In this document: in pieces, positions 9,204-19,482 of the stretch
Layout of the letters: every line of letters begins with the position of its first letter
How positions within the stretch are numbered: the stretch's first letter is position 1
Source of the DNA: Flavobacterium sp.
GTDB lineage: Bacteria > Bacteroidota > Bacteroidia > Flavobacteriales > Flavobacteriaceae
DNA: 64,000 nucleotides
Assembly: GCA_021740105.1 (NCBI GenBank)
Contig: JAIPAM010000001.1
Span: forward strand, 124,001 to 188,000
Direction: 5' to 3'
Notes under the pieces: generated by a model
Database searches by the model: none
Told to the model about the DNA's origin: nothing
The model's input: the letters and a program-made list of their open reading frames with translations, nothing else
Position numbers and translations under genes: made by a program

Positions 9204-12200
9204 ATGACAAACTTCAATTTTAATAAATGGAATACCATTTTAGGTTGGATCACATTTGCAATTGCATTAACCACTTATACGCTAACAGTAGAACCTACCA
9301 TGAGTTTTTGGGACTGCGGAGAATACATTGCTACAGCTGCCAAATTAGAAGTGGGACACCCTCCAGGAGCGCCATTATTTCAAATGATTGGAGCTTTTTT
9401 CGCAATGTTTGCAACCGATGCTAAGCACATCGCCTTAATGGTAAATATGATGTCGGTTTTTTCAAGTGCTTTTACCATTTTATTCCTATTTTGGTCGTCA
9501 ACTTTATTAATTAGAAAAATAGTTAATTCAGTAGCAAATTCAAACGATTACGATGGTTCAAACGAGCCAGTCTCCAAAGATAATGCAATTGTAATCCTTG
9601 GAAGTGCATTTATAGGTTCTTTGGCTTTCACCTTCTCTGATAGTTTTTGGTACAATGCGGTTGAAGCCGAAGTTTATGCCATGGCAACTTTATTTATAGG
9701 ATTGCTATTTTGGCTAGGATTGCGATGGGAACAGGACATGAATACTCCACGTGGAAACAGATGGTTGCTAGTAATATCATTAGTTGTTGGACTATCATTT
9801 GGAGTTCACTTCATGGCATTATTGACTATTCCTGCTATTGGGTTCTTGTATTTTTTCAAAAATTATAAAACCGTAACTATTAAAAATTTCGTAATTGCCA
9901 ATGTGGTAGTGGTGGCCGTTTTATTATTTATTTTCAAATTGTTATTGCCTTGGACCATGGCGTTTTTTGGTAAAGCAGAAATATTTATGGTCAATAGCCT
10001 TGGATTGCCATTTGACTCTGGTACTATTTCCGTAACCTTATTATTAATTGGTTTGTTTTATTATGGTATTAAATACACAAAATCAAAAGGATATGTTCAA
10101 ATGAACACTTTGATTTTATGTATTTTATTTATCCTAATTGGTTTTTCTACTTGGATGATGTTGCCTATTCGTGCAAATGCAAATACGGTAATTAATGAAA
10201 ATAAACCATCGGATGCTGCGGAAGTATTGGCTTACTATAATAGAGAACAATACGGAGTGAACCCTTTGTTTTATGGCCCTCAATATTCAGATACGTTTGC
10301 TGGTTTAGACAAAGAAACTCCTTATTTAGATAAAGCTCCAAACTACGAAAGAGATTATAAAACAGGAAAATATATTATTACTAACAATTATAAAAATGCT
10401 GAACAAAACAGTGATGACAATCAGAAAGCATTTTTACCTCGTTTATGGAGCACGGAACACGTAGAGAATTATATGGATTTTACACATCCCCCGGAATTCC
10501 GAATGAACCCAAATTATGCTTATGAAGAAGAGTTAGGTCAGTATGGAATCGATATAGATCAGCTTTCTGAAGAAGATGTTGCAAAAGCAAGTGCTCAATT
10601 AAGAGACGAAGTTGAAAAAACCGTTAATGAATTTAGAGCTGCCTATGCTGCCAAAAAAGTGGACAACGGAGATTATGTTACTTTTTTAAAGACCTATGGC
10701 GATTACCTAATAATTGAAAAACCTTCAACACTTGATAATTTCGGGTTTATGTTTGAATACCAATTTGGATATATGTATTGGAGGTATTTAATGTGGAATT
10801 TTACAGGTCGCCAAAATGACAATCAAGGAAATTATGATTTAGTAGATGGAAATTGGTTAAGCGGCATTGATTTAATTGATGAGTACCATCTTGGGCCTCA
10901 ATACGATTTGCCTTCCGATACCCTTAACAACAAAGGTAGAAATGTATATTATTTTATACCGTTTTTACTAGGTTCAATTGGGCTATTATATCACGCTTAT
11001 AAAAACCAAAAAAGCTTTTATGTACTTTTAGTATTGTTTTTATTCACTGGATTAGCACTAAAAATCTACTTAAATGAAAGACCTTTTGAACCTCGTGAAA
11101 GAGATTACGCTTTAGTAGGTTCCTTTTATGTTTTTGCAATTTGGATTGGAATTGGAGTTTATGCCATTTATGATGTGCTGAAAAATTACCTTCACCCAAA
11201 ATTTGCCGGACCTGTTGTACTAGCAACTACATTATTAGGCGCGCCTTTACTAATGGCTTCTCAAAACTGGGATGATCATGATCGCTCAGGGAAATATACG
11301 GCTATTGCGTTAGCAAAAAACTATTTGAACTCCTGCGATAAAAATGCTATTTTATATACCATTGGCGATAACGACACTTTCCCACTTTGGTACGCTCAAG
11401 AAATTGAAAACATTAGAACTGACGTTAAAATTGTCAATACTAGTTTATTTATGACCGATTGGTATATCGACCAAATGAAGTGTAAAACCTACAAATCAGA
11501 TGGTCTACCAATATCGTTTACCCACGATCAATATGTTGGAGATAAATTAGATTATGTAGTATACAATCAACTAACCGATACCCGTTGGGACATTAAGAAT
11601 TTTATGGAATTCGCGAAAAGTGAGGACCCTAAAACTATTGTAGATATGCCGAATGGGCAAAAAGTGCATTTTTATCCTACCAACAAAATCCGATTGGTAA
11701 TTGATAAAAACAATATCATAAAAAATAAGGTAGTAAACCCAAAATTCTATGACTCTATTGTACCATATATAGATATAGACATTAAAGGTCGAGCGATTTA
11801 TAAAAACCGATTAATGATGTTGGATATTTTGGCTAACAATAATTGGAAAAGACCTATTTATTTTTCACCAGGAAGTTTTGGCGATGACGATTACTTGTGG
11901 ATGAAAGATTACCTTCAATTAGATGGGATGCTTTATAAACTTGTTCCAATTAAAACTCCTGTCTCAAAGGATGCAAGCCAACATGATATGGGTTATATTG
12001 ATACGGATGTGATGTATAACTTAGTGAAAAACTGGGAATGGGGTAATGGAGATAGTCCAAATATTTATCACGACAATGAAACTCGAAGAAATAGTATTTC
12101 CTATAGAACCAATATGTCCCGATTAATGGAGCAATTAATCAATGAAAGAAAATTTGCGAAAGCGGAGGAAATCATTGACTTAGGAATGAAAAAAATGCCT

Positions 12201-12515
12201 ATTAGATATTACGATTATTATACAATGGTAGAGCCATTTGCTAGCGGATATTATGCTATTGGCAAAAAGGAAAAAGCCAGAAAATTATTGACTGAATTAT
12301 CGGCGAAATATCAAGAACAATTAAAATATTTCAGCAACTACAAGCCTTCTGAACTAGGGGCAGTGGCTATGGAAGTGGTAACCAATATTGAAAGATACAG
12401 AAGTCTTTTAGAAGTAATGAAAGATAGTAAAGATTTAGAATTCTATAATGAGAATAGAAAAGTCTTTAATATGTACAATCACTTATTCAAACTATTTGAC
12501 AGAGAGGATGAGTAA
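9204..12515 (+). CDS. DUF2723 multi-pass membrane protein, glycosyltransferase-like
   Basis: 1103 residues from ATG 9204; upstream in-frame codons lack a good start and overlap the promoter region. The N-terminal half is strongly hydrophobic, with about ten or more membrane segments. Early in the protein, WDCGEYIATAAKLEVGHPPGAPLF matches DUF2723, a family related to the GT-C protein O-mannosyltransferases, in which an acidic residue in the first loop is catalytic. A large soluble C-terminal region with helical, TPR-like repeats follows. Likely role: transfer of sugars from a lipid carrier in the envelope, possibly protein O-glycosylation; this is inferred. It stands alone between tRNA-Gln and the thioredoxin-like gene. 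Confidence 0.85.
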   Translation: MTNFNFNKWNTILGWITFAIALTTYTLTVEPTMSFWDCGEYIATAAKLEVGHPPGAPLFQMIGAFFAMFATDAKHIALMVNMMSVFSSAFTILFLFWSSTLLIRKIVNSVANSNDYDGSNEPVSKDNAIVILGSAFIGSLAFTFSDSFWYNAVEAEVYAMATLFIGLLFWLGLRWEQDMNTPRGNRWLLVISLVVGLSFGVHFMALLTIPAIGFLYFFKNYKTVTIKNFVIANVVVVAVLLFIFKLLLPWTMAFFGKAEIFMVNSLGLPFDSGTISVTLLLIGLFYYGIKYTKSKGYVQMNTLILCILFILIGFSTWMMLPIRANANTVINENKPSDAAEVLAYYNREQYGVNPLFYGPQYSDTFAGLDKETPYLDKAPNYERDYKTGKYIITNNYKNAEQNSDDNQKAFLPRLWSTEHVENYMDFTHPPEFRMNPNYAYEEELGQYGIDIDQLSEEDVAKASAQLRDEVEKTVNEFRAAYAAKKVDNGDYVTFLKTYGDYLIIEKPSTLDNFGFMFEYQFGYMYWRYLMWNFTGRQNDNQGNYDLVDGNWLSGIDLIDEYHLGPQYDLPSDTLNNKGRNVYYFIPFLLGSIGLLYHAYKNQKSFYVLLVLFLFTGLALKIYLNERPFEPRERDYALVGSFYVFAIWIGIGVYAIYDVLKNYLHPKFAGPVVLATTLLGAPLLMASQNWDDHDRSGKYTAIALAKNYLNSCDKNAILYTIGDNDTFPLWYAQEIENIRTDVKIVNTSLFMTDWYIDQMKCKTYKSDGLPISFTHDQYVGDKLDYVVYNQLTDTRWDIKNFMEFAKSEDPKTIVDMPNGQKVHFYPTNKIRLVIDKNNIIKNKVVNPKFYDSIVPYIDIDIKGRAIYKNRLMMLDILANNNWKRPIYFSPGSFGDDDYLWMKDYLQLDGMLYKLVPIKTPVSKDASQHDMGYIDTDVMYNLVKNWEWGNGDSPNIYHDNETRRNSISYRTNMSRLMEQLINERKFAKAEEIIDLGMKKMPIRYYDYYTMVEPFASGYYAIGKKEKARKLLTELSAKYQEQLKYFSNYKPSELGAVAMEVVTNIERYRSLLEVMKDSKDLEFYNENRKVFNMYNHLFKLFDREDE

Positions 12516-12608
12516 AAAAAATAAAAAAAAGTATGATTTTGATGAAAAATAGGTGTTAATTTTTCATTATTAGGTATAATAAAAGTACCGAAATTGCTTT
12601 AATTGATC

Positions 12609-12905
12609 TTAAATTTGGTCTTGAACCAAGCTAATTATTGTATTAGCATCCAACTCACCAGATTGTCTCCAAACCATCTGACCTTGTTTGTAAATCATTA
12701 AAGTTGGAAGGCCTTTAATTCGTAAAGCATCGGCCAATTCCTGATTTTTATCAACATCGATTTTTATCACTTTTGCTTTGTCACCAAGGGCTGCAGCCAC
12801 ATCTCTGATAACAGGATGCATGGAAACAGATGGCTCGTTCCATTCTGTGTAAAAATCAATTAGCACTGGTAATTGAGTATTTATTAGTTCTCCAAATTTT
12901 GACAT
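12609..12905 (-). CDS. Thioredoxin-fold protein lacking both catalytic cysteines
   Basis: 98 residues with the full thioredoxin pattern: VLIDFYTEW, a central KAVKIDVDKNQ-like strand region, and GLPTLMIYKQG with the cis-Pro. The redox motif WCxxC is replaced by W22-N-E-P-S26, and there is no other Cys in the protein. It therefore cannot do dithiol-disulfide exchange and is more likely a binding or chaperone module. A separate -7 element (TATATTTG, 12965-12958) suggests its own transcript. The upstream neighbour on the same strand is a metallophosphoesterase. The reading frame is intact, so it is not a decaying gene. Confidence 0.85.
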   Translation of the reverse strand: MSKFGELINTQLPVLIDFYTEWNEPSVSMHPVIRDVAAALGDKAKVIKIDVDKNQELADALRIKGLPTLMIYKQGQMVWRQSGELDANTIISLVQDQI

Positions 12906-12979
12906 AAAACCAAAAAATTTAATATAATTTAGACTTCTAAATAGAGATTATACGGTACAAATATAAGGATTTTGACAAA

Positions 12980-14215
12980 TTACACTGTATATTTTCCTTT
13001 TTTTAGTTCTATGACCGTAATTTCAGGCATAATCCCTACGCGTCCAGGGTACGCATGAAAGCCAAATCCCCTATTTACGTAAACGTATCTTCCTTTATTT
13101 TCGTACAATCCAGCCCATTGCTTATATACATATTGTACCAAACTCCATTTAAAATAGCCTGGTATTTCTATTCCAAATTGCATTCCATGCGTGTGTCCCG
13201 ATAATGTTAAATGGAAATTTTTCTCATGATCTTTTACTTCATATTCCCAATGCGACGGATCATGACTCATTAGTATTTTAAAATCGTCCTTAGTTAAATT
13301 GGCGGAAGCCTTATTGATATCACCCGCTTTTTTAAAATTATTTCCCCAATTTTCAACTCCTACCAATGCCATTTTATCTTCCCCATTTTCAATAAAAACA
13401 TTTTCATTAAGTAGTAACTTAAAATCAATTTGACCATATAAATCTTTAATTGCTTCAAAATTTTCATCTTTGGCTTCTGGAGATGGCCAAGTCACATATT
13501 CCCCATAATCATGATTTCCCAGCACTGAAAATTTACCGTATTTATGTTCTTTGATTCTTTTGAAAGTGTCGATCCAAGGATGCATTTCTTTAGCGTGGGT
13601 ATTCACGATATCACCTGTAAACAAAATCATATCTGAATTTTGCTCGTTAACTAAATCTATTGCGTAATTTATTTTATCAGGATTGTCGAAACTACCACTA
13701 TGAATATCTGAAATTTGGGTAATGGTGAATCCGTCAAAAGTATCCGGTAAATCTTCAAAAAATAGTCGTTGCTTGATCACTTTGTAATTGTACTTTCCAA
13801 ATGTCATTCCGTAAATTAAGGAGGCAAATGGAATTGCCGCCAGTCCCAAGGCTATTTGACTTACGAATTTTCTTCTCTCAGGAAAAAAACTCACGTCTTT
13901 ATTATAATTTGAAAAATAATTTGAAGTGCCCACAATTAATCTATACAGGTCTTCAAAAAGTAGCATTAATGACAGTAAGAATTTTGGAAGTAAAACTAAT
14001 AATAACAGGCCAAAAGTGATCATGGTCATTTTGGTTTGTCCCACACTTCTATCGAATTTTGTAAATTGATATCCAATAAAAACAATTGCAGATAGTGATA
14101 CCATAATGTACACAATCAAAACCCATCTTAGTCTTGTGATTGTTTTTATAGCTTGAAAAGCATAAAGCTCTAATAATGCTACAAGTATAAATAAAATCAG
14201 AAATCGAAACACCAT
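12980..14215 (-). CDS. Membrane-anchored calcineurin-like metallophosphoesterase
   Basis: 411 residues. The N-terminal 140 residues contain four or five hydrophobic segments. The phosphoesterase domain follows with all metal-binding motifs: DIHSG (about 170), GDIVN (about 197), GNHDYG (about 230) and GHTHG (about 337). It resembles the YkuE/UDP-diacylglucosamine-hydrolase-like branch; the substrate cannot be told. The soluble domain probably lies on one face of the inner membrane. A -7 element TACTTTTG lies at 14239-14232 on the minus strand. It is transcribed in the same direction as the thioredoxin-like gene. Confidence 0.9.
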   Translation of the reverse strand: MVFRFLILFILVALLELYAFQAIKTITRLRWVLIVYIMVSLSAIVFIGYQFTKFDRSVGQTKMTMITFGLLLLVLLPKFLLSLMLLFEDLYRLIVGTSNYFSNYNKDVSFFPERRKFVSQIALGLAAIPFASLIYGMTFGKYNYKVIKQRLFFEDLPDTFDGFTITQISDIHSGSFDNPDKINYAIDLVNEQNSDMILFTGDIVNTHAKEMHPWIDTFKRIKEHKYGKFSVLGNHDYGEYVTWPSPEAKDENFEAIKDLYGQIDFKLLLNENVFIENGEDKMALVGVENWGNNFKKAGDINKASANLTKDDFKILMSHDPSHWEYEVKDHEKNFHLTLSGHTHGMQFGIEIPGYFKWSLVQYVYKQWAGLYENKGRYVYVNRGFGFHAYPGRVGIMPEITVIELKKGKYTV

Positions 14216-14307
14216 TATTAAAAAATTTCAACAAAAGTAAAAATCTAATTATAGGATAAAGCATAAATTTTAGTTAATCTTTACTTTAATATTAATTATA
14301 TTAAAAC

Positions 14308-14315
14308 TATTTTTG
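14308..14315 (+). promoter_or_regulatory. -7 element TATTTTTG before the gene at 14339 and polA
   Basis: This exact TAnnTTTG match lies 23 bases before the ATG at 14339. It probably drives that gene and, through a ten-base gap, polA. No clear -33 TTG is seen. Confidence 0.45.
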
Positions 14316-14338
14316 TTTGAACTAAAATTTTCACACCA

Positions 14339-14842
14339 ATGAAATCCCTTTTTGCCTTTTTTTTTCTAATAACTTCTTTTTTTAGTTTTAGCCAAGAGGC
14401 ATTACTATTTAAAAGCCCTAGTAAAGTCCTGAATTCTGATAAAGAAAAATTAACGCCCACAGAAGTTAGAGATCTATTTGCTACCAATCCTGAAGCGCTA
14501 CGACTTTATAATTCTGGAAAATCAAAACAAACATTAGGAAATATCCTTTTATATGGTGGAATTGCAACCGTAGTAACTACCCATTTAATTAGAGTAACAG
14601 ATTCAAAAACAATTGACCAATATGGAAGATTAATTATTAAAGAAAGAAGTAATATTCCCTACTTTGTGGGTTTAGGCGCAATCTTAATCGCTATTGCAAT
14701 CAAAATTGGTTTTTCAAAAAAAATTAAAAAAGCCGTTTCTTTAATAAATGAAGACTTAAGAAATCCCAAAACTGGTTTGAACATCGAATCTACTTCTCTC
14801 ATTTCTAATTCTAATGGTTTGGGAATCTCTATTACCTTTTAA
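14339..14842 (+). CDS. Exported membrane protein of unknown function
   Basis: 167 residues; family not recognised. It begins with a clear signal peptide (MKSLFAFFFLITSFFSFSQ) and has two further hydrophobic segments (about 68-84 and 107-123, the second rich in Gly/Ala/Ile) separated by a polar loop with RVTDSKTIDQYGRL. The C-terminus ends in an aromatic residue after a short beta-like stretch (GLGISITF), a pattern also seen in outer membrane proteins. It lies ten bases before polA, so it is probably cotranscribed with it, though no functional link is evident. Confidence 0.7.
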   Translation: MKSLFAFFFLITSFFSFSQEALLFKSPSKVLNSDKEKLTPTEVRDLFATNPEALRLYNSGKSKQTLGNILLYGGIATVVTTHLIRVTDSKTIDQYGRLIIKERSNIPYFVGLGAILIAIAIKIGFSKKIKKAVSLINEDLRNPKTGLNIESTSLISNSNGLGISITF

Positions 14843-14851
14843 ATTTAAATC

Positions 14852-17704
14852 ATGTCACAAAAACGATTGTTCCTATTAGATGCTTATGCTTTAATTTTCC
14901 GAGGTTATTATGCCTTCATAAAAAACCCTAGAATCAATTCAAAAGGACTCGACACTTCCGCCATCATGGGTTTTATGAATTCATTAATGGATGTGATCAA
15001 AAGGGAAAAACCAGACCATTTAGCCGTAGCATTTGATAAAGGAGGAAGCGATTTGCGAAATGATATTTTTCCGGAATACAAAGCCAATCGTGACGCAACT
15101 CCTGATGCAATTAAAATTGCTGTTCCTTATATACAAGAATTATTGAAGGCAATGCACATTCCTATTATTGAAGTAAAAGGATATGAAGCCGACGATTTAA
15201 TTGGTACTATTGCAAAACAAGCCGAAAAACAAAACTATAAGATTTTCATGGTAACCCCCGACAAAGATTTTGCCCAACTGGTATCAGAAAATATTTTTAT
15301 GTACAAGCCAGCTAGAATGGGTAATGGAATTGAAATATGGGGAATTCCTGAAGTACTTGAAAAATTTGAAATTGAAAGACCAGAACAAGTAATTGATTTC
15401 TTGGGAATGATGGGCGATGCAGCCGATAATATTCCGGGACTTCCAGGCGTTGGCGAAGTCACTGCAAAGAAATTTTTGAAAGAATTTGGTACGATGGAAA
15501 ATTTATTGGCCAATACCGATAAGCTTTCAGGGAAAATGAAAGACAACATTGAAGCCAACAAAGAAAAAGGAATATTATCAAAAAAATTAGCTACCATCCT
15601 TTTAGATTGCCCTGTAGTTTTTGATGAAACTGATTACGAATTATCCACTCCAGATGTTGCAAAAACAGATGCTTTATTCAATGAATTAGAATTCAGAAGA
15701 ATGGCAGAACAATTTGATATCATCTTTAAAAAAGGAGGGGCTCCATCTCAACTTAATCAAGTTGACGAAGCCAAATTATACAAGAAACCAGCCCAGAAGG
15801 CTCTCGGGAATAAAAACGAAGAACAATTTGATCTTTTTGGAAGTACGCTTCATGATGAAACTTCTGATGAAACACGTCATCAATATTACAGTTCGTTAGA
15901 AAATACGGAGCATTTTTATCAAAGTATTCAAGGGGAATTAGCGATAAAATTGCTTTTGCAAAATTTACAAAATCAAACTTCTGTTTGCTTTGATACCGAA
16001 ACAACAGGGCTTGATGCATTACATGCCGAACTAGTTGGAATTTCATTTTCCTATGAAAAAGGAAAAGGATTTTATGTTCCCTTCCCCGAAAATCAAGAAG
16101 AAGCGACTGCTTTAATTGAGAAATTCAGACCTTTTTTTGAAAATCAAACCATTGAAAAAGTGGGTCAAAACCTGAAATATGATTTAAAAATTCTTTCCAA
16201 CTATAACATCCAAGTCAAAGGTAAATTGTTTGATACGATGATCGCGCATTACTTGATTAATCCTGACATGCGTCATAATATGGATATTTTGTCGGAAACT
16301 TATTTGAAATATTCCCCAAAATCAATTGAAGATTTAATTGGTAAAAAAGGAAAAAATCAACTCTCCATGCGAGACGTTCCCTTGGAGGACATAAAAGAAT
16401 ATGCTGTTGAAGATGCCGATGTAACTTTACAATTGAAAGAAAATTTTACTCTTGAATTGGATAAAACAGAGACCAAAAAACTCTTTGACGAAATTGAAAT
16501 TCCATTAGTTAAAGTATTGGCAGCCATGGAAAAAGAAGGGATTCGAGTGGATGTAGATTTCTTAAAATCTTTATCTCACGATTTAGGAATTGATATTCAA
16601 AAACTGGAAAGTACTATTTATGAAATTGCTGGAGAAAAATTCAATTTAGCTTCCCCAAAACAATTAGGAGACATCTTATTTGACAAATTAAAAATTGGCG
16701 GCGCAAAACAAAAAAAGACAAAAACTGGGCAATATGCGACCGGCGAAGAAATTTTAAATTACTTGGTAAACGAGCATGAAATTGTAAAAGCAATTTTGGA
16801 TTGGCGACAATTGGTAAAACTACAAAACACCTACGTGGACGCATTACCCAATCAAGTGGACTCGGTTACCAACCGAATTCATACCGATTATATGCAAACT
16901 GTTGCTGCAACAGGAAGGTTAAGTTCCAATAATCCGAACTTGCAAAATATCCCAATTCGAACAGAAAGAGGTCGTCAAATTAGAAAAGCATTTGTGGCTC
17001 GTGATGAAAATTACACGCTAGTTTCTGCCGATTATTCGCAAATAGAACTTCGTATTATCGCGGCTTTAAGTGGAGAAGAGAACATGATTCAATCTTTCCA
17101 AAAAAATGAAGATATCCATAAAGCAACGGCATCAAAAGTATTTAATATTCCATTGGAAGAAGTAACACGCGAACAAAGAAGTCATGCTAAAACGGTAAAT
17201 TTTGGAATTATTTACGGCGTTTCTGCTTTTGGTTTAAGCAATCAAACTTCACTTTCCAGAGCTGAAAGCGCTGCATTGATTGAGGCTTATTATCAAACAT
17301 ATCCGAGTTTAAAGTCTTATATCAATAATCAAATTCAATTTGCAAGAGAAAACGGTTATGTCCAAACTATTCTAGGAAGACGTCGTTATTTAAAAGATAT
17401 TAATTCGCAAAACGCAATTGTTCGCGGTGGTGCAGAAAGAAACGCAGTGAATGCTCCTATTCAAGGAAGCGCTGCCGATATCATAAAAATTGCTATGATT
17501 AATATTCATGAAAAACTAACCTCTGAAAATTGGAAAAGTAAAATGCTTTTGCAGGTTCATGACGAATTAGTTTTTGATGTACATCACTCGGAATTAGAGA
17601 AAATAAAACCGATGATAAAGCAGGAGATGGAAAATGCTTTTAACATAAATGTCCCTTTGATTGTTGAAATTGGAGAGGGTAAAGATTGGTTGGCAGCACA
17701 TTAA
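14852..17704 (+). CDS. polA: DNA polymerase I
   Basis: 950 residues with all three domains. The 5'-3' flap nuclease domain (about 1-290) has acidic motifs such as GYEADDLIG and GDAADNIPGLPGVG. A 3'-5' exonuclease domain has its catalytic acidic residues intact (DTETTGLD near 379, and YAVEDADVT). The family A polymerase domain has motif A DYSQIELR (about 727), motif B RxxxKxxxFGxxYG (about 778) and motif C VHDEL (about 900). Proofreading therefore looks functional. It fills gaps and removes RNA primers. It is followed after 25 bases by a PnuC-like gene. Confidence 0.98.
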   Translation: MSQKRLFLLDAYALIFRGYYAFIKNPRINSKGLDTSAIMGFMNSLMDVIKREKPDHLAVAFDKGGSDLRNDIFPEYKANRDATPDAIKIAVPYIQELLKAMHIPIIEVKGYEADDLIGTIAKQAEKQNYKIFMVTPDKDFAQLVSENIFMYKPARMGNGIEIWGIPEVLEKFEIERPEQVIDFLGMMGDAADNIPGLPGVGEVTAKKFLKEFGTMENLLANTDKLSGKMKDNIEANKEKGILSKKLATILLDCPVVFDETDYELSTPDVAKTDALFNELEFRRMAEQFDIIFKKGGAPSQLNQVDEAKLYKKPAQKALGNKNEEQFDLFGSTLHDETSDETRHQYYSSLENTEHFYQSIQGELAIKLLLQNLQNQTSVCFDTETTGLDALHAELVGISFSYEKGKGFYVPFPENQEEATALIEKFRPFFENQTIEKVGQNLKYDLKILSNYNIQVKGKLFDTMIAHYLINPDMRHNMDILSETYLKYSPKSIEDLIGKKGKNQLSMRDVPLEDIKEYAVEDADVTLQLKENFTLELDKTETKKLFDEIEIPLVKVLAAMEKEGIRVDVDFLKSLSHDLGIDIQKLESTIYEIAGEKFNLASPKQLGDILFDKLKIGGAKQKKTKTGQYATGEEILNYLVNEHEIVKAILDWRQLVKLQNTYVDALPNQVDSVTNRIHTDYMQTVAATGRLSSNNPNLQNIPIRTERGRQIRKAFVARDENYTLVSADYSQIELRIIAALSGEENMIQSFQKNEDIHKATASKVFNIPLEEVTREQRSHAKTVNFGIIYGVSAFGLSNQTSLSRAESAALIEAYYQTYPSLKSYINNQIQFARENGYVQTILGRRRYLKDINSQNAIVRGGAERNAVNAPIQGSAADIIKIAMINIHEKLTSENWKSKMLLQVHDELVFDVHHSELEKIKPMIKQEMENAFNINVPLIVEIGEGKDWLAAH

Positions 17705-17729
17705 TAAAAATTCAAGATTTAATAGCATT

Positions 17730-18467
17730 ATGTTTTCACTTTCAGAAAAGTCCATAAAAACGATAAAGTCCATTACTAATAGTAAGTATTTAGATATGAT
17801 TGGATTGGTAATCGTGCTCGTTGGATCTATCTATTTAGGGTACCACAATACTGAAGTGACCATTCCATTTAATTCACAAACCTATCTTTTCCCATTAGGA
17901 ATTTTTTCAATTATTAATGTTGGTTTTTCTATGATCTCCACTCGTTTGGTGACCAAGAAAAATAACATTGGCAACTTCATTGGAACTTTTAATACCGCTT
18001 TGAGTGGCGTTATAGATTATCTATTAGGAAATATAGCCGCAATATTAACCTACCCTATTTCATTTTTTGGAAATTATTTTGCTTTTAGAATTTGGAAAGA
18101 GAAGCGAATTCTAAATAGTATTGACGCTATATTTTACAGAAATTTATTTTTTGGTATGGCATTATCCCTTGTTTTGAATTACATTGGATTTAAGTATTTA
18201 AGTGACAAGCCTATCGATTGGGCATTGTTTTTTGCAATTGCGGTTCCTGCAGGAATTAGTTTTGGGGGAACTTTTAATAACAGTAGAATGTATCCTGACA
18301 ATTGGATAATGTGGCAAACCTATAATTTATCGAAGATTGTTCAGAGTGTTATGATCATGAATATCGCCAATGTAATAAAATATGTATTCTACCTTATAAA
18401 CGCAATGCTGGGTTATGTCACTTGGAAAGACGACAAGAAAAAAGGGATTACTTTGCCTTCTTCGTAG
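17730..18467 (+). CDS. PnuC-family vitamin/nucleoside transporter
   Basis: 245 residues from ATG 17730. It has about seven hydrophobic segments, and the end (AMLGYVTWKDDKKK) resembles the PnuC fold's closing W-rich segment and basic tail. PnuC proteins are facilitators for nicotinamide riboside or related vitamins that are trapped by phosphorylation inside. The substrate here is not shown; no kinase is adjacent. The gene follows polA closely, and its 3' end overlaps the convergent lacI-type gene by 20 bases. A longer frame starting inside polA was rejected. A more typical PnuC protein is encoded at 34709-35338. Confidence 0.65.
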   Translation: MFSLSEKSIKTIKSITNSKYLDMIGLVIVLVGSIYLGYHNTEVTIPFNSQTYLFPLGIFSIINVGFSMISTRLVTKKNNIGNFIGTFNTALSGVIDYLLGNIAAILTYPISFFGNYFAFRIWKEKRILNSIDAIFYRNLFFGMALSLVLNYIGFKYLSDKPIDWALFFAIAVPAGISFGGTFNNSRMYPDNWIMWQTYNLSKIVQSVMIMNIANVIKYVFYLINAMLGYVTWKDDKKKGITLPSS

Positions 18468-19482
18468 ATTCTCTATCTCGTAATTCGGTTTTTATTACCG
18501 TAGTCTTATAAACAAGCTCTTCTTCAAAGTTGGTGTTTTCTAATCTTTCAATTAGGAGTTTTGCTGCTGCTTCACCAATTTCTGGACCATGCTGACTAAC
18601 CGTTGTTAAACTTGGAGATAAACGGCGGGAGGCTAAGATACCATCGGCAAAGCCAATTATGGAAAGGTTTTCTGGGATATTGTATCCGAATTTTAATCCG
18701 AATTTTAAAGCTGCTACAGAATCATTTTCATCCAATGCAAAAATTCCATCTATTTTATGATTTTCAAAAAGTTGCTTGATTTTTATCATAGAATCTGCCT
18801 CGGATTCCGCTCTAACAATTATGTTTTCATCTATTGGAAAATTATTGTCGTGAAGTGCTTTCAGGTATCCTTCGTATCTTAATTTTCCAACACTCAAATT
18901 GTCAATTGAAGAGAATAAGGCTACTCTTTTACACCCTAAATCAATCAAATGTTGGGTTGCGTTTCTAGCAGAATCAAAATCGTCTACAATTACTTTATCA
19001 CAATCCACCTCGTCAGAAGTTCTATCGAACATCACAATTGGAGTTCCGTCATTGATAATTTCTTTAAAATGCTCGTATTCATTTAACTTCTGCGCTTCTT
19101 TAGAAATCGATAAAATAAATCCATCTATAGTTCCATTACTTAGGATTTCCAATGCGTGAATTTCTTTTTCAATAGATTCATTAGAAATACACATGATGAC
19201 ATTATACCCTTTAGATTCGGCAACTTTTTCTATACCTGTGAATACTTTTGCAAAAAAGGAATTTAGAATATTAGGGATAATTACTCCAATGGTTTTGGTT
19301 TTTCTACTTTTCAAATTGATACCAATAACATTTGGTTTGTAATTTTTAAGTTTTGCGTATTCTTTAATTCTGATTTTAGTTTGGGTACTAATTTCAGGAC
19401 TATCGTTCAAAGCTTTAGAAACTGTAGAAACAGAAACTAAAAGTTCTTTTGCAATTTGTTTTAAAGTAGCTTTTGATTTCAT
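18448..19482 (-). CDS. LacI/GalR-family transcriptional regulator
   Basis: 344 residues. The N-terminal helix-turn-helix and hinge helix (about 4-55; TLKQIAKELLVSVSTVSKALND) are typical LacI. A periplasmic-binding-protein-like effector domain follows with TIGVIIPNILNSFFAKV, VIVDDFDSARNATQHLIDLG and GFADGILASRRLSPSLTTVSQ. It probably represses sugar-use genes in response to a sugar effector, but no carbohydrate genes are near. A weak -7-like TACTTTTA lies upstream. It converges with the PnuC-like gene. Confidence 0.93.
   Translation of the reverse strand: MKSKATLKQIAKELLVSVSTVSKALNDSPEISTQTKIRIKEYAKLKNYKPNVIGINLKSRKTKTIGVIIPNILNSFFAKVFTGIEKVAESKGYNVIMCISNESIEKEIHALEILSNGTIDGFILSISKEAQKLNEYEHFKEIINDGTPIVMFDRTSDEVDCDKVIVDDFDSARNATQHLIDLGCKRVALFSSIDNLSVGKLRYEGYLKALHDNNFPIDENIIVRAESEADSMIKIKQLFENHKIDGIFALDENDSVAALKFGLKFGYNIPENLSIIGFADGILASRRLSPSLTTVSQHGPEIGEAAAKLLIERLENTNFEEELVYKTTVIKTELRDRESTKKAK

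Noticed and set aside
17661..17730. PnuC-like protein starting inside polA
   Set aside because: The 23 extra residues are polar and unlike the family; ATG 17730 gives a normal start.
18448..18467. Overlap of the PnuC-like and LacI genes as a sequencing error
   Set aside because: Short convergent overlaps recur in this window (for example at 23292 and 49745) and both proteins end normally.
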